64,000 nucleotides of DNA from JASHPR01 sp963808705 (GTDB lineage: Bacteria > Actinomycetota > Actinomycetes > Streptosporangiales > Streptosporangiaceae): NCBI GenBank assembly GCA_963808705.1, contig CAWEHB010000016.1, positions 682,001 to 746,000 on the forward strand, written 5' to 3'. The notes beneath the pieces are model-generated. The model worked only from the letters and a program-made list of their open reading frames with translations. It was not told where the DNA came from and ran no database searches. Positions 42,943 to 52,415 of this stretch are shown piece after piece. Both the position numbers and the translations under genes were made by a program. The stretch's first letter is position 1; each line of letters begins with the position of its first letter.

Positions 42943-43113
42943 GGTCCACCTCCCATGGCGAGTGCCCACCGCGCCCGCCCCGGATGAAATCAGTATGAAC
43001 GGAACGCCAACGCAGGTGAAGGCGCCCGCCCGGGGGCGGGACGGACCGGCGGATGCCGGGGGCAGCCGGCGGGCGAGCCGAGCCGGACGGCTTAAACGGG
43101 AAGCTACGGCGGG

Positions 43114-43614
43114 CTACTGCGCGGCCGTGTCGCCGCCGTGCAGGGCGTCCTGCAGTTCCTTCTCGTCGTCCTTGGACAGGGAGGTCTTCAGCACGGTGCC
43201 GCCGAACTTGCTCATCGCCTCGACGGCCTTGTCCGGGGTGACCTTCTCCAGCATCAGGAACAGGCACGAGGTGCCCGGCTTGAGCATGTCCCGCACTTGG
43301 TCCTGGAACTGCTTGTCAATGCTGGTCTTGGCCACCTTGCCCATCAGGGCGCCCATGCCGGCGCCGATGGCCAGCCCGAACACCGGGATGAAGAACAGCA
43401 GGCCGAACAGGAACCCCCAGAACATGCCCCAGGTCGCGCCTGCGCCAACCGCGTGATGGTTGGTGTGGACGTGGTAGCTGCCGTCCTTGTCACGGATGAT
43501 CACCGCGATGGCGTCGGGCTGGATGATCAGGTCCTGGGCCAGCCGCCGGGCTTCGTCGGCGGCGGCGGTCGCGGTCGTCTCATCCGGATATCCGATGGCG
43601 ATCAGGTCAGCCAT
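43114..43614 (-). CDS. DUF1269 membrane protein
   Basis: A 166-residue protein with MADLIAIGYPDETTATAAAD at the N-terminus, the DUF1269 signature. A Gly-rich double membrane segment (WGMFWGFLFGLLFFIPVFGL then AIGAGMGALMGKV) is flanked by soluble regions. DUF1269 proteins are small stress-associated membrane proteins of unknown function. GGAAGGGGAACG precedes the ATG at 43612-43614. It is divergent from PPK2, with a TCACCC-N6-GGGTGA palindrome between them. Confidence 0.85.
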   Translation of the reverse strand: MADLIAIGYPDETTATAAADEARRLAQDLIIQPDAIAVIIRDKDGSYHVHTNHHAVGAGATWGMFWGFLFGLLFFIPVFGLAIGAGMGALMGKVAKTSIDKQFQDQVRDMLKPGTSCLFLMLEKVTPDKAVEAMSKFGGTVLKTSLSKDDEKELQDALHGGDTAAQ

Positions 43615-43674
43615 GGCGTTCCCCTTCCTCATGTGTCGACGGGGCCATCCTGCCGCCGGCGCGCCATTGATTCC

Positions 43675-43692
43675 TCACCCTCCCATGGGTGA
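43675..43692. promoter_or_regulatory. Candidate operator TCACCC-N6-GGGTGA between DUF1269 and PPK2 genes
   Basis: A perfect 6+6 inverted repeat with spacer TCCCAT. It lies 61 bp from the DUF1269 start and 34 bp from the PPK2 start, so it could control both. Identical arms recur at 49328-49345 and 55595-55612. Confidence 0.6.
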
Positions 43693-43725
43693 GTTCCGGC
43701 TGGCGCGATCGGGCAAGGATCAAAC

Positions 43726-44586
43726 ATGGCCAAGAAGAGGGACAAGCAGCAGCACGACCACCAGGCCCAGGCGTCGCCCCCCGCAGCGGAGGCGGCCGAA
43801 GCCGTCCCGCTGCCCAAGATGAAGCGCAAGGAATACGAAAAGCAGATGAGGCTGCTGCATGGCGAGCTGGTCGCCGTGCAGGAATGGGTCAAGGCGTCGG
43901 GCGCCAAGGTCTGCATTGTGTTCGAGGGCCGGGACACCGCCGGGAAGGGAGGCACGATCAAGCGGATCACCGAGCGGGTGAGCCCGCGGGTGTTCCGGGT
44001 CGTGGCCCTGCCCGCCCCGACCGAGCGCGAGAAGTCGCAGATGTACATCCAGCGCTACCTGCCGCACTTCCCGGCCGCCGGGGAGGTCGTGATCTTCGAT
44101 CGCAGCTGGTACAACCGGGCGGGCGTCGAGCCGGTGATGGGGTTCTGCACGCCGCAGGAGACCGAGCGGTTCCTCGAGCTGGTGCCCGGGGTCGAGAAGG
44201 CCATGGCCGATGACGGGATCTTGCTGCTGAAGTACTGGCTCGAGGTCAGCCCGGACGAGCAGACCCGGCGGCTGAAGAGCCGCATCCACGACCCGCGGAA
44301 GATCTGGAAGCTGTCGGAGATGGACCTGAAGTCCTACAGCCGCTGGTATGACTACTCCCGGGCCAGGGACGCGATGTTCGCCGCCACCGACACCGCGTGG
44401 GCGCCCTGGTACATCGCGCGCACCGACGACAAGAAGCGCGGCCGGCTCAACATCATCAGCCACCTGCTCAGCCAGGTCCCCTACAAGCCGCTCGCCCCCC
44501 GGGACATCACGCTGCCCCGGCGCCAGCGGGCCGGCGGCTACACCGAGCCGGACCTGCCGTTGCACTACATCCCGACGCCGTTCTAG
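43726..44586 (+). CDS. ppk2: Polyphosphate kinase 2 (class I type)
   Basis: A 286-residue cytoplasmic kinase that moves phosphate between polyphosphate and nucleoside diphosphates. The Walker A motif is VFEGRDTAGKGGTIKRITER (residues ~66-85), the Walker B-like segment is EVVIFDRSWYNRAGVEPVMG (~124-143), and the lid contains KSRIHDPRKIWKLSEMDLKS. The one-domain size and a basic N-terminal tail fit class I PPK2. A Lys-rich N-terminus (AKKRDKQQH) precedes the fold. It is divergent from DUF1269 under a shared palindromic site. Confidence 0.92.
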   Translation: MAKKRDKQQHDHQAQASPPAAEAAEAVPLPKMKRKEYEKQMRLLHGELVAVQEWVKASGAKVCIVFEGRDTAGKGGTIKRITERVSPRVFRVVALPAPTEREKSQMYIQRYLPHFPAAGEVVIFDRSWYNRAGVEPVMGFCTPQETERFLELVPGVEKAMADDGILLLKYWLEVSPDEQTRRLKSRIHDPRKIWKLSEMDLKSYSRWYDYSRARDAMFAATDTAWAPWYIARTDDKKRGRLNIISHLLSQVPYKPLAPRDITLPRRQRAGGYTEPDLPLHYIPTPF

Positions 44587-44605
44587 GCAAGCCAGCGGGG
44601 CAATC

Positions 44606-45934
44606 TCAGGCGCCCCCGGATTCCTCACCCCCCGCGGGCGAGCTTGTGCCAGCGCCGCCGCGCTGCGCACCGGAGGCGGTCCGGCGGATGAGCCTGCGCT
44701 GCGGTATACCGGGCATGTCGTCACCGGCACGCCCGTCTGCCGAACGGGCCAGCAGCCTGGCGTACCGGGTGGCCAGCGGGTCGGCGGTGGCGCCGTGCAC
44801 GACCACGCTGAGCAGCACGGTGATCGTGATGACCGCGACGGCGTGACCGGCCGCGGGACGGCCCAGTTCCTCCAGGGCCAGCAGGGCGAACACCACCGAC
44901 GCCAGGCCGCGCGGGCCGAGCCAGCCGACCAGGGCGACCGTGGCCCGGCCGAGCCGCGCGCCGGCCAGCGCGACCGCCACCGGCACCATCCGGATCACCG
45001 TGAGGCTGAGCACCGCGTACAGCACGACCTGCCAGGTCAGGCTCTCCACCGCGGGCACGATCGCGACCGCGCCGAAAGCCAGCCAGACCAGCAGCGACAC
45101 CAGGGCCCCGGTTTCCTCGACGAACGGCACCAGGGGCTCGCCGCGCCGGCCGCTTGCCGTGCCGAACGCGAGCCCGCCGACGAACGCGGCGACGAAACCG
45201 TTACCGTGCAACGCGAGTGCGGACGCGTACGCGCACACCGCCAGGCCCAGCACCGCCGAGCCGGCGAAGCCCTCGGCGGCCCAGCCGCGCCGGCGCGCCG
45301 CGTTCACCAGCAGGCCGCCGGCCCCGCCCACGGCCACGCCGATCAGAAGGCCCAGGACCAGGTCGGCCGCCGCCGCCGCCGGGCCGTGCCCGGCGACCTC
45401 GCCTGCTGTCGCCGCTCCGGCTATGGCCACGGACACGAAGGGCGTGGCGATCCCGTCGTTGAGGCCGCTTTCGACATTGATCAGCCGGCGGATCCGGGCT
45501 GGTATCGCCGGGTTGGCCATCACGCCCGCGCCCAGCGCGGCGTCGGTCGGCGCCAGCGCCGCGCCCACCAGCAGCGCCAGCCAGATGCTGCCCCCGCCGG
45601 TCAGGGCCAGCGCCAGCAGCGTGCCCAGGCCGATCGTCAGCGGCAGCGCCACCCCGAGCAGCCGCAGGTACAGCCCCGCGTCCGCGCGCAGCTCGTGCAG
45701 CCCGACCCGCGACGCATCGCAGAACAGGACCAAGACGAGCGTGAACTCCGCCAGTTCCTTGATCAGCTCATGACTGGGCTCGATGCCCAGGGACAGCAGC
45801 GGCCCGTGGGTGAGCAGCAACCCGGTGACGACGAAGGCGATCGGCGCGGTGACGTCGAACCGTTCCAGCCGGGCCGACAGCGTGCCCCAGCCGAATACCA
45901 GCGCGGCCACGATGGCCAGGTCGGAAACGCTCAC
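44606..45934 (-). CDS. Cation:proton antiporter (NhaP/CPA1 type)
   Basis: A 442-residue membrane protein with about 12 predicted spans that exchanges Na+ or K+ for H+. Typical segments are LLVGAALAPTDAALGAGVMA (the discontinuous-helix region with the functional Asp), VESGLNDGIATPFVSVAIAG (the ND motif), and the long span series to AVALAGARLGRATVALVGWL then GPRGLASVVFALLALEELGR. It ends in a short Gly/Ser tail in which a looser TCACCC-N6-GGCGAG palindrome happens to lie (44625-44642). Convergent with PPK2, 19 bp between stops. Confidence 0.87.
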   Translation of the reverse strand: MSVSDLAIVAALVFGWGTLSARLERFDVTAPIAFVVTGLLLTHGPLLSLGIEPSHELIKELAEFTLVLVLFCDASRVGLHELRADAGLYLRLLGVALPLTIGLGTLLALALTGGGSIWLALLVGAALAPTDAALGAGVMANPAIPARIRRLINVESGLNDGIATPFVSVAIAGAATAGEVAGHGPAAAAADLVLGLLIGVAVGGAGGLLVNAARRRGWAAEGFAGSAVLGLAVCAYASALALHGNGFVAAFVGGLAFGTASGRRGEPLVPFVEETGALVSLLVWLAFGAVAIVPAVESLTWQVVLYAVLSLTVIRMVPVAVALAGARLGRATVALVGWLGPRGLASVVFALLALEELGRPAAGHAVAVITITVLLSVVVHGATADPLATRYARLLARSADGRAGDDMPGIPQRRLIRRTASGAQRGGAGTSSPAGGEESGGA

Positions 45935-46009
45935 GGCCGCACCCCCCGCCCTCCCCCGCGCTCACTAGGCACTCGGAACGGTTGCCGATGTAACAGCGCC
46001 GACGGACTC

Positions 46010-46110
46010 CTATCCGAGGGTAGCGACGAGGATCGCCTTGATGGTGTGCAGGCGGTTCTCGGCCTGGTCGAACACGATGCTGGCCGCCGAGTAGACCCAG
46101 ATCACGTCGT
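46010..46110 (-). pseudogene. Ornithine carbamoyltransferase, C-terminal tail fragment
   Basis: The last 30 residues of the frame, ASIVFDQAENRLHTIKAILV then ATLG, are the conserved C-terminal helix of ornithine carbamoyltransferases. Nothing of the carbamoyl-phosphate or ornithine domains precedes it; the upstream part is unrelated. It lies just downstream of the P-type ATPase pseudogene. Confidence 0.6.
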
Positions 46111-46224
46111 CAAACAGCAGTTCCCCGGCGTTGGACGGGGTCAGCCGGGCGTGCTCCAGGCCCGGTCGGTGCACCATGACCCGGCGCAGCCTGCCCACCA
46201 GAGTCGAACCCGCTCTCCCAGGCA

Positions 46225-49013
46225 TCAGCCTAGGATTCCGGGCTCGGCTTTGATCTGCGCGCTGGCCGTGATCTCGGCGCTGGCCGTGGGGCGGGCCTTG
46301 CGCTGGCGTGACAGCTGGATGAACTTGTCCACCCCGACGACCGCGGGGGCGAGAAGCGACAGGGCGAGCACGACCAGCCACTGCCGTCCGCTGAGCGACT
46401 CGGTGTCGAGCAGGCGCTGGAGCATGCCCAGTTCCACGGCGGCCCAGGTGAGGATCCACCCGAGGATGATCCAGCCCAGGAAGGGGAATACCGGCGAGGA
46501 CCACGGCGCCTCGCGCTCGCGCCGCAACACCAGGCCGATGTTGACCGCGCTGAACGAGACGATGGCGAAGGCCATGGTCATGTTGACCGACGGATGCGTG
46601 GTGCTGGGCTTGCCGGGTCCCCACTCGAGCACGGCGAGCGCGGTGGCGGCGAGCACGAACCCGGTGACGAACCAGCGGATGACCTGGGGCCGGTTGACGA
46701 TCTTCGTGCCGGGCTGGCGCGGCGGCCGCTGCATGACCCCGGGATCTGGCACGTCGACGATGAACCCGATGACCACGGTGATGACCACGAAGAACTTGCA
46801 GAACAGCAGCTGCAGCGGGAACAGGGCCACGCCGCCGTTGATGTTGAGGACGGTGGCGTAGACCATCAGCTGCAGCACCGAGGACAGGATGGTCAGCTGC
46901 ATCCTGATGTAGGTGGAGATCCGGCGGTAGATGTCGCGGCCCAGGTCGACCGCCTTGACCAGGGTGGCGAAGTTGTCGTCGGTCAGCACGATCTTGGCCG
47001 CCTGCTTGGATACTTCCGAGCCGCTGCCCATGGCCACGCCGATGTCGGCCTGCTTGAGCGCGGCGGCGTCGTTGACCGCGTCGCCGGTCATCGCGACCAC
47101 GTCGCCGGATTGCTGCATGAGCTTGGCCAGGCGCAGCTTGTCCTCGGGCGCCACCCGGCCGAACACGTGCAGCCGGGGAAGCCGCTCGATCACCTCGGTA
47201 TCCGGGAGGTGCTGCAGCTCGGTGCCGGTGATCACGCCGGGCCCGAGCCCCAGCTCGTCGGCGATCGCGCGCGCGGTCACGGTATGGTCGCCGGTGATCA
47301 TCCGCACGTCGATCCCGGCGGCGAGGGCGACGTGGACCGCGTCCCTGGCCTCGGTGCGCAGCGGATCCATGATCCCGACCAGCGCGACGAAGACCAGGTC
47401 CGTGACGGCCGCCATCGGGTCGGCCAGCGCCGACGTCATCGCCGCGTCGTCGAGGTCGCGGACGGCGAACGCCAGCACGCGCAGCCCGCGCTCGGACAGC
47501 TGGCGGTTGGCGGCCAGGATCTCGTCCCCGACGGTGGCCACCGGCACGACAGTCGCCGTGCCACAGCGCGTAACCGCAGCGCTGGATTACCACGTCGGGC
47601 GCGCCCTTGACGCTGTCGAAGTGCGGCTGCGCCAGGACCCCGCCGGCCAGCCAGTCCGGGCGGTCGTGGAAGGTGGCCATGAACTTGTACTCGGAATCGA
47701 ACGGCACCTCGGCCCGGCGCGGCAGGGCCTGACGGGTCTCCTCGGCGTCGGCGCCCATCTTCGCGGCGAGCACCACGAAGGCCGCTTCGGTCGGGTCGCC
47801 GATGACCGACCCGTCGTCGCCGACCGTGGCGTCGGTGCACAGCGTCAGGCCCAGGGCCAGGCGGCTGGAAGTCCGGCGTCTCGCCCCCGGCCACCCCGAG
47901 GATCGCGCCGGTCTTCCGGTAGCCGGGGCCTTCGATCTTGAACCAGTCACCGCCGGCCAGCATGGTGGTCGCGGTCATCGCGTTCAGCGTCAGCGTGCCG
48001 GTCTTGTCGGAGTTGATGACGGTCGTCCCGCCCAGGGTCTCCACGTCCGACAGCGACTTGACGACCGCCTTGGCCTCCACCAGGCGGCGCGCCCCCGAGG
48101 ACAGCATGGCCTGCACGAACGTCGGCAGGCCGGTCGGGATGGCCGCGATCGCGGTCGAGATGCACAACAGCACCAGGGTCGTGGTGTCCATGCCCCGCGC
48201 GAGGCCGAAGACGGCGATCACCGCCACGGCGATAAACGCGATCAGCCCGAACACCTTGGTCATGCCGTCGAGTTCGCGCTGCAGCGGCGAACGCGTCCGC
48301 TTGGTGGCCGTGACCAGGCCGGCGATGCGGCCTATCTCGGTCGTCTCACCGGTCGCGGTCACCACGAACGCGGCGGTGCCGCGGGTGACCTGGGTGTTCT
48401 GGAACACCAGGTTCGTGCGGTCGCCGAGCGCGACCTCTCCTTCGGGAAGGGTTACCCGGTCCTTGGCTACCGGGGCGCTCTCGCCGGTGAGCGCGGCCTC
48501 CTGCACTTCCAGGGTGGCGGAGGACAGGATCCGGCCGTCCGCCGGGACGACATCGCCGGCCTCCAGCAGCACGACGTCGCCCGGCACGAGCCTGGTCGAT
48601 TCGAGCTCCTCGACCTGGCCGGACCGCCGCACCCGGGCCCGGGGCACCTGGAGCTTGGCGAGCGCCTCGACGCTGGCCCGGGCCTTCAGCTCCTGGGCCG
48701 AGCCCATGACGACGTTGAACGTCACCAGCCCCAGCACCACAACGCCCGTGGCCACCTGCACGATGGCGAAGCTGGCCACGCAGACAATCAGCAGCATGAT
48801 GTTCATCGGGTTGGCCAGCTGCCCCCGGGCGACCACCCACAGGCTCGGCGGCGGCTCGGTCGGCAGCTCGTTGGGCCCGTACTCGGCCAGCCGGTGCTGT
48901 ACTTCGCCGGCGCCCAGCCCCTGATCCGGGTCGACACTCATCGCCCGGGCCGCTTCCTCCGCGGACAGGGCGTACCAGGCCGCCTGCTCGGCGGGCTGCT
49001 TAGTGGTCGTCAT
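46225..49013 (-). pseudogene. P-type cation-transporting ATPase, two frameshifts
   Basis: Read across three frames the gene encodes a ~920-residue P2-type ATPase. The N-terminal cation-ATPase domain is WYALSAEEAARAMSVD, the actuator loop is LTGESAPVAKD, and the M4 motif is AAIPTGLPTFVQAML. The phosphorylation site is VINSDKTGTLT and the hinge is MTGDAVNDAAALKQADIGVA, with Ala in the usual TGDGVND. The C-terminal six spans follow. Frame breaks lie near 47865 (after GGETPDFQ) and near 47555 (between the P-domain and VPVATVGDEI). The start has AAGGGAG upstream. It is either recently inactivated or affected by sequencing errors. It lies downstream of the second miniature permease ORF (18 bp). Confidence 0.8.
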
Positions 49014-49031
49014 TCTCGGCTCCCTTGCGGC

Positions 49032-49238
49032 CTAGCTGGCGACCGGGACCTGCTTGGCGCGGTCCGCCCGCACCCGTTTCCACCAGAAGTCGAGGACGAC
49101 GCCCAGCAGCGCGAAGATCCCCGCGCCCACCATCGACCCGACGCCGATGAACACGGCCTCGCGCACGGTCAGGTACTTCTTGTCCGGCGGCAAGCCAGCC
49201 TCAGGGACTTCTCCGGAGAGGTCAACTTGATCCGTCAT
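49032..49238 (-). CDS. Miniature permease-derived membrane protein (core deleted)
   Basis: A 68-residue ORF. The N-terminal half, KYLTVREAVFIGVGSMVGAG then IFALLG, is the first span of an APC-superfamily amino-acid permease, including the unwound G-S-M-V-G-A-G substrate loop. The C-terminal half, VVLDFWWKRVRADRAKQ, is the end of the last span and tail of the same family. The transporter core is missing and the fusion is in frame. ATG at 49236-49238, 18 bp upstream of the P-type ATPase. Its layout parallels the ORF at 42679-42942. Confidence 0.6.
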   Translation of the reverse strand: MTDQVDLSGEVPEAGLPPDKKYLTVREAVFIGVGSMVGAGIFALLGVVLDFWWKRVRADRAKQVPVAS

Positions 49239-49327
49239 GGCACACCCCTCGCCGAGCGGCGGCGACACGCAACCGTCGTCTGTCCCGCTCCGCACCCTGA
49301 TCGTGTTCGCGCCATCTCCGGGGTGCC

Positions 49328-49345
49328 TCACCCATCCGAGGGTGA
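49328..49345. promoter_or_regulatory. Candidate operator TCACCC-N6-GGGTGA between P-ATPase operon and lipid kinase
   Basis: A perfect inverted repeat with spacer ATCCGA, 90 bp upstream of the miniature permease/P-ATPase operon. A degenerate second copy (TTCACCC then GATGAT) lies at 49435-49452, closer to the divergent lipid-kinase gene. Confidence 0.6.
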
Positions 49346-49516
49346 TTCCTCCGCGTTCAGGCGGTAACCGCTGCCGACACGCGCTCGGGCGGCGCGGCCG
49401 GGGGGCGCTCTCGCGAGCGGTGCGCCGCCCGATTCACCCTCGGTGGATGATCCGGGATGGGGAGTTGTGACGGGAAACTGAGCGTGAACTGCCGGTGGCC
49501 ATCACGAGGAGAGGCT

Positions 49517-50824
49517 ATGACGCAGCGGCGCTGGCTCGCCCGGGCGGCTTTCGCGCTGATGCTGGCCGCGGCGGCGGTCATGATCGGTTTCGCGGAGCTG
49601 GGCAGCGTGGCGATGGTCGGCGTCGGAGCTGTCGGTGCGTGCCTGCTGCTGGCGGGCGGGTACTGGTTTCTTGCTCATCGAGGGCTGGCGCGGTGGCTGG
49701 CGTTCGGCGTGGTGATCCTCGCCCCGGTCGCGGTGCTGGTCATTTTCGCCCTGCATCGCGTCCTGTGGGTGGGCGTGGTGTCGCTGGTGCTCGTGGCGCT
49801 GGCCATCGCCACCGCCCGGCTGGCGCTGACCCCGGTGGCCGCGGACCCGGGGATGCCCGTCCGCGAGGTCCCGCCGCCCCACCGCGCATTCGTGATCATG
49901 AATCCGAGGTCGGGGGGCGGGAAGGTCGCGAAGTTCGGGCTGAAGCAGAAGGCCGAGGCGCTGGGAGCCGAGGTGGCGCTGCTCGAAGGCCCCGGCCAGG
50001 TAGACGTGGCGGCCCTGGCCCGCAAGGCGGTCGCCAGCGGGGCAGACCTGCTCGGGGTGGCCGGGGGCGACGGGACGCAGGCGCTGGTCGCCGGGATCGC
50101 CGCCGAGCACGACCTGCCGTTCCTGGTGATCAGCGCCGGCACCCGCAACCACTTCGCGATGGACCTGGGGCTGGACCGGGAGAATCCGGCGGCCTGCCTG
50201 GACGCGCTCACCGATGGGGTGGAGCAGCGGATCGACCTTGGGATCATCGGCGGGCGCACGTTCGTGAACAACGCCTCGTTCGGCGCCTACGCCGAGGTGG
50301 TGGAGAGCCCGGCCTACCGGGACGACAAGCGGGGCACCACGCTGCAGATGCTGCCCGACATCCTGAGCGGCCACCGCGGCGCCAGGCTGACCGTCCGCGC
50401 CGGCGCCACCACGGTCACCGGCCCGCAGGCCCTGCTGGTGAGCAACGACCCGTACGGGATGACCGACATCGCGGGGCTCAGCCGCCGGACGCGGCTGGAC
50501 GCCGGGACGCTCGGCGTGGTCGCGGTGACGGTGGACAGCGCGGCGGCGGCCGCCGGGTTGCTGCGCCTCGGGCGCGGCCAGGGCGTGACCGCGTTCACCG
50601 CCGACGAAGTGGTGGTCGATGCCGACGTGGCCGAGATCCCGGTCGGGATCGACGGGGAGACCGTCATGATGGCCACGCCGGTCCGCTGTGCCATCCGGCC
50701 ACGGGCGCTCCGGGTCCGGGTGCCCAGAAACCGGCCCGGGATCCGCCCGCCCAAACCCGCCGTCGACTGGCCGACACTGCGGCAGCTGGCCTCGTTCCGG
50801 CCCCTGGCGGGAGGCACAGCCTGA
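49517..50824 (+). CDS. Diacylglycerol-kinase-like lipid kinase with N-terminal membrane domain
   Basis: A 435-residue protein. Residues ~1-105 contain several hydrophobic helices (AFALMLAAAAVMIGFAELGS, WLAFGVVILAPVAVLVIFAL and VVSLVLVALAIATARLAL). The DAGK catalytic domain follows, with phosphate-binding MNPRSGGGKV and the nucleotide motif GVAGGDGTQALVAGIAAEHD then FLVISAGTRNHFAMDLGL. It would phosphorylate diacylglycerol or a related lipid at the membrane. The ATG at 49517 is preferred over 49457 because GAGGAGAGG lies just upstream. Divergent from the P-ATPase operon. Confidence 0.85.
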   Translation: MTQRRWLARAAFALMLAAAAVMIGFAELGSVAMVGVGAVGACLLLAGGYWFLAHRGLARWLAFGVVILAPVAVLVIFALHRVLWVGVVSLVLVALAIATARLALTPVAADPGMPVREVPPPHRAFVIMNPRSGGGKVAKFGLKQKAEALGAEVALLEGPGQVDVAALARKAVASGADLLGVAGGDGTQALVAGIAAEHDLPFLVISAGTRNHFAMDLGLDRENPAACLDALTDGVEQRIDLGIIGGRTFVNNASFGAYAEVVESPAYRDDKRGTTLQMLPDILSGHRGARLTVRAGATTVTGPQALLVSNDPYGMTDIAGLSRRTRLDAGTLGVVAVTVDSAAAAAGLLRLGRGQGVTAFTADEVVVDADVAEIPVGIDGETVMMATPVRCAIRPRALRVRVPRNRPGIRPPKPAVDWPTLRQLASFRPLAGGTA

Positions 50825-50861
50825 TCGCTGGCCGGGCTCAGCCGGGTCAATAAAAGAGGGT

Positions 50862-52280
50862 TCACCTTTCGGCGGGCGCGAAGACCCGGCCCAGCGTCTC
50901 GAAGCTGGCGGGCTGCCGACGGCGCAGCACAGCCGCGCCGATGGCCCCGAGGCAGAGCCATCCGAGGGCCACGAACGGCAGCAGGCCCATCAGCCCGTGG
51001 GTACGCGGATGCAGGATCCCCCACAGCGGGAACAGGAACAGCGCGGCGGCCACGGCCGGGACGATCAGATGCCGCCCGGGCCGGAACTCGTCGCGGAACT
51101 CGGTGCGGAACGCGCGGATGACCGCGAGATTCACCGCCAGGTAGATGAGCACCAGCGACAGCCCGGCCGCTCCCGCCAGGTACCCGAAGGTGCGCGCGCC
51201 GCCGACGGCGTAGGTCAGCGGCAGCCCCAGCGCCAGCGTGAGCACGGCGACGCCGCCGATCGCGACGACCGGGGTGCGGCGGCCCGACAGCCGGGCCAGC
51301 GACCCCGGCAGGGCCCGTTCGCGGCCCATGGCGAACAGGACCCGGATGGCCGCGTTGAACACGGCGATGACGAAGCCCAGGCCGGTGAGCACGACCACCA
51401 GGTCGATGACCCACAAAGCCGACGGCGACCAGTACCGGCTGGTCAGGTACCCCAGCGGGCTGGGCTGCTGGGTGAAGCCCGCGATCCCGCCCCGCCCTGC
51501 GCCGAATGCCTCCGCCACCACCACGAGCAGGTAAAAGACGCCGGTCACGATGACGACGCCAGCCATGCTGGCCGGGACGCTGCGGGTGTTCCTGGCCTCC
51601 TCACCGAGCGCGGCGGCGGTCTCGAAGCCGGCGAACGCGACGATGCCGTAGATCATCGCGTTGGTGATTTCGGACAGCTGGCCGTGCGGCGAGGACGCCG
51701 GGGAGAAAACGGCCGCCGAGTAGTGCGCCGGGCCGACCTTGGCCAGGATCGTGATGGCCAGCGCCGCGATCACCGCCATCTCCCCGGTGACCAGGACCAG
51801 GTCGGCCCAGGACGAGGTGCTGATGCCCAGGTAGGCGACGCCGGCCACGGCGGCCAGGATGACCAGGAACAGGACCCAGGCGCCGATGGTCACGTGCAGC
51901 GCGACCGCCAGCAGCTGCGATGCGTACACGCTGGTCAGCGCGATGCCGGCGGGCACGTACAGCGCGTAGGCGAAGATCATCATCCAGCCGGTCAGGAACC
52001 CGCCGGCCCGGCCCAGCCCGCGGCTGTTGTAGGTGTACAGCGAGCCGGCCGAGGGCAGCCGGCGGGCGAACTCCGCGATGCTGAGGGCGCAGCACAAGGA
52101 CGCGGCGAACGCGATGAGCACCACCAGCGGGGAGGCAAACCCGGCGTAGGACACCATGATGACCAGCCCCGCGACGACCGCCCCGGCCGGGGCCACGTTG
52201 CTCACGCCGAACGTGATCACCCGGGTCGGCCCTACAACTCCATGAGCCAGTTCCCGGGCCCCTTGACCGCTAGCGTCCAT
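50862..52280 (-). CDS. APC-family amino-acid permease
   Basis: A 472-residue transporter with about 12 spans. The first span region is VITFGVSNVAPAGAVVAGLV, followed by ALSIAEFARRLPSAGSLYTY (a family hallmark) and AMIYGIVAFAGFETAAALGE. The ATG at 52278-52280 is used. The substrate is probably an amino acid or polyamine and cannot be specified. Upstream a TCACCC-N6-GGCGAG site (52343-52360) resembles the block-4 operator. Confidence 0.87.
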   Translation of the reverse strand: MDASGQGARELAHGVVGPTRVITFGVSNVAPAGAVVAGLVIMVSYAGFASPLVVLIAFAASLCCALSIAEFARRLPSAGSLYTYNSRGLGRAGGFLTGWMMIFAYALYVPAGIALTSVYASQLLAVALHVTIGAWVLFLVILAAVAGVAYLGISTSSWADLVLVTGEMAVIAALAITILAKVGPAHYSAAVFSPASSPHGQLSEITNAMIYGIVAFAGFETAAALGEEARNTRSVPASMAGVVIVTGVFYLLVVVAEAFGAGRGGIAGFTQQPSPLGYLTSRYWSPSALWVIDLVVVLTGLGFVIAVFNAAIRVLFAMGRERALPGSLARLSGRRTPVVAIGGVAVLTLALGLPLTYAVGGARTFGYLAGAAGLSLVLIYLAVNLAVIRAFRTEFRDEFRPGRHLIVPAVAAALFLFPLWGILHPRTHGLMGLLPFVALGWLCLGAIGAAVLRRRQPASFETLGRVFAPAER

Positions 52281-52342
52281 GCCGCAACCTTCCACGCCGG
52301 CCAACGCCATCCCGAGTCAACCAGACTTTGGCGGCAGGTGTT

Positions 52343-52360
52343 TCACCCGGAACGGGCGAG
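52343..52360. promoter_or_regulatory. Looser operator copy upstream of the APC permease
   Basis: TCACCC, spacer GGAACG, then GGCGAG. It matches the three perfect copies in the left arm and spacing but differs at two or three positions in the right arm. It lies 63 bp upstream of the permease start. Confidence 0.35.
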
Positions 52361-52415
52361 GCGGCCGGCGCGGCAGATCAGGACCGGGCCGCCGGGGCTG
52401 TGATTCCCGCCCTGC

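Noticed and set aside
44625..44642. TCACCC-N6-GGCGAG near the end of the antiporter gene as another operator
   Set aside because: It lies inside the 3' end of a convergent gene, away from any start codon, and has an imperfect right arm.
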